A DNA stretch of 5,717 nucleotides from an uncultured Eubacteriales bacterium (GTDB lineage Bacteria; Bacillota; Clostridia; Christensenellales; Borkfalkiaceae), in contig CATYEP010000126.1 in the NCBI GenBank assembly GCA_958405585.1, forward strand, positions 1-5,717, written 5' to 3'. The stretch's first letter is position 1; each line of letters begins with the position of its first letter. Position numbers and translations under genes: made by a program. The notes under the pieces are model-generated. The model saw only the letters and a list, made by a program, of their open reading frames with translations, searched no databases and had not been told where the DNA came from. Below are positions 5,677 through 5,717 of this stretch, one piece after another.

Positions 5677-5717
5677 GGAAATTACGATGAAAATCCGTGC
5701 GGATGACCTGATCCGTT
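5669..5717 (+). CDS. nadC: Start of a third operon gene, probably nadC (3' partial)
   Basis: Only the first 16 codons are in the window. From GTG 5669 the protein reads MIEEITMKIRADDLIR; from ATG 5687 it begins MKIRADDLIR. The frame overlaps the nadB stop by 8 bases if the GTG is used. Quinolinate phosphoribosyltransferase (NadC), which converts quinolinate to nicotinate mononucleotide, normally follows nadA and nadB in Firmicutes, and a short lead ending in a 'LIR' helix fits its N-terminus. The product call is mainly from gene order, because the diagnostic 'EDxGxGDxT' motif would lie beyond the window edge. Confidence 0.7.
   Translation, partial: MIEEITMKIRADDLIR

Overview
The window looks like a chromosomal housekeeping segment from a low-to-mid GC Firmicute, most likely a Clostridia-type anaerobe. 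The reasons are the yqeK-rsfS pair, a short L-aspartate oxidase, an oxygen-sensitive Fe-S quinolinate synthase, AGGAG-type ribosome binding sites and TTGACA/TATAAT-type promoters. Genus and species cannot be read from it. There are no mobile elements, CRISPR repeats, tRNAs, rRNAs or phage genes.

Region 1 (1-600, + strand): the 3' end of yqeK, an HD-domain dinucleoside tetraphosphate hydrolase, directly abuts complete rsfS, the ribosomal silencing factor. A strong GC-rich hairpin follows, shared with a convergent small gene.

Region 2 (605-911, - strand): a 90-residue single-pass membrane protein of unknown function with its own extended -10 promoter. It is divergent from the deo genes.

Region 3 (967-3110, + strand): a two-gene deoxynucleoside salvage operon. 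A pyrimidine-nucleoside phosphorylase is translationally coupled (TGATG overlap) to deoxyribose-phosphate aldolase. Together they can turn deoxyuridine or thymidine into free base plus glyceraldehyde-3-phosphate and acetaldehyde, provided a phosphopentomutase encoded elsewhere converts deoxyribose-1-phosphate to the 5-phosphate. The aldolase carries an unusual charged N-terminal extension of about 60 residues.

Region 4 (3111-3452): a 342-base gap with no convincing gene. It holds a strong hairpin and then a well-formed promoter whose -35 box lies inside a perfect inverted repeat, with a tandem 7-base repeat over the -10. This is a good candidate for an NAD-pathway repressor site.

Region 5 (3453-5717, + strand): nadA and nadB, then the first codons of a gene that is probably nadC. 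This is the de novo route from aspartate to quinolinate and on to nicotinate mononucleotide.

I did not find a clearly new biological system. The points most worth a second look are the nadA control region, the DeoC extension and the small membrane protein.
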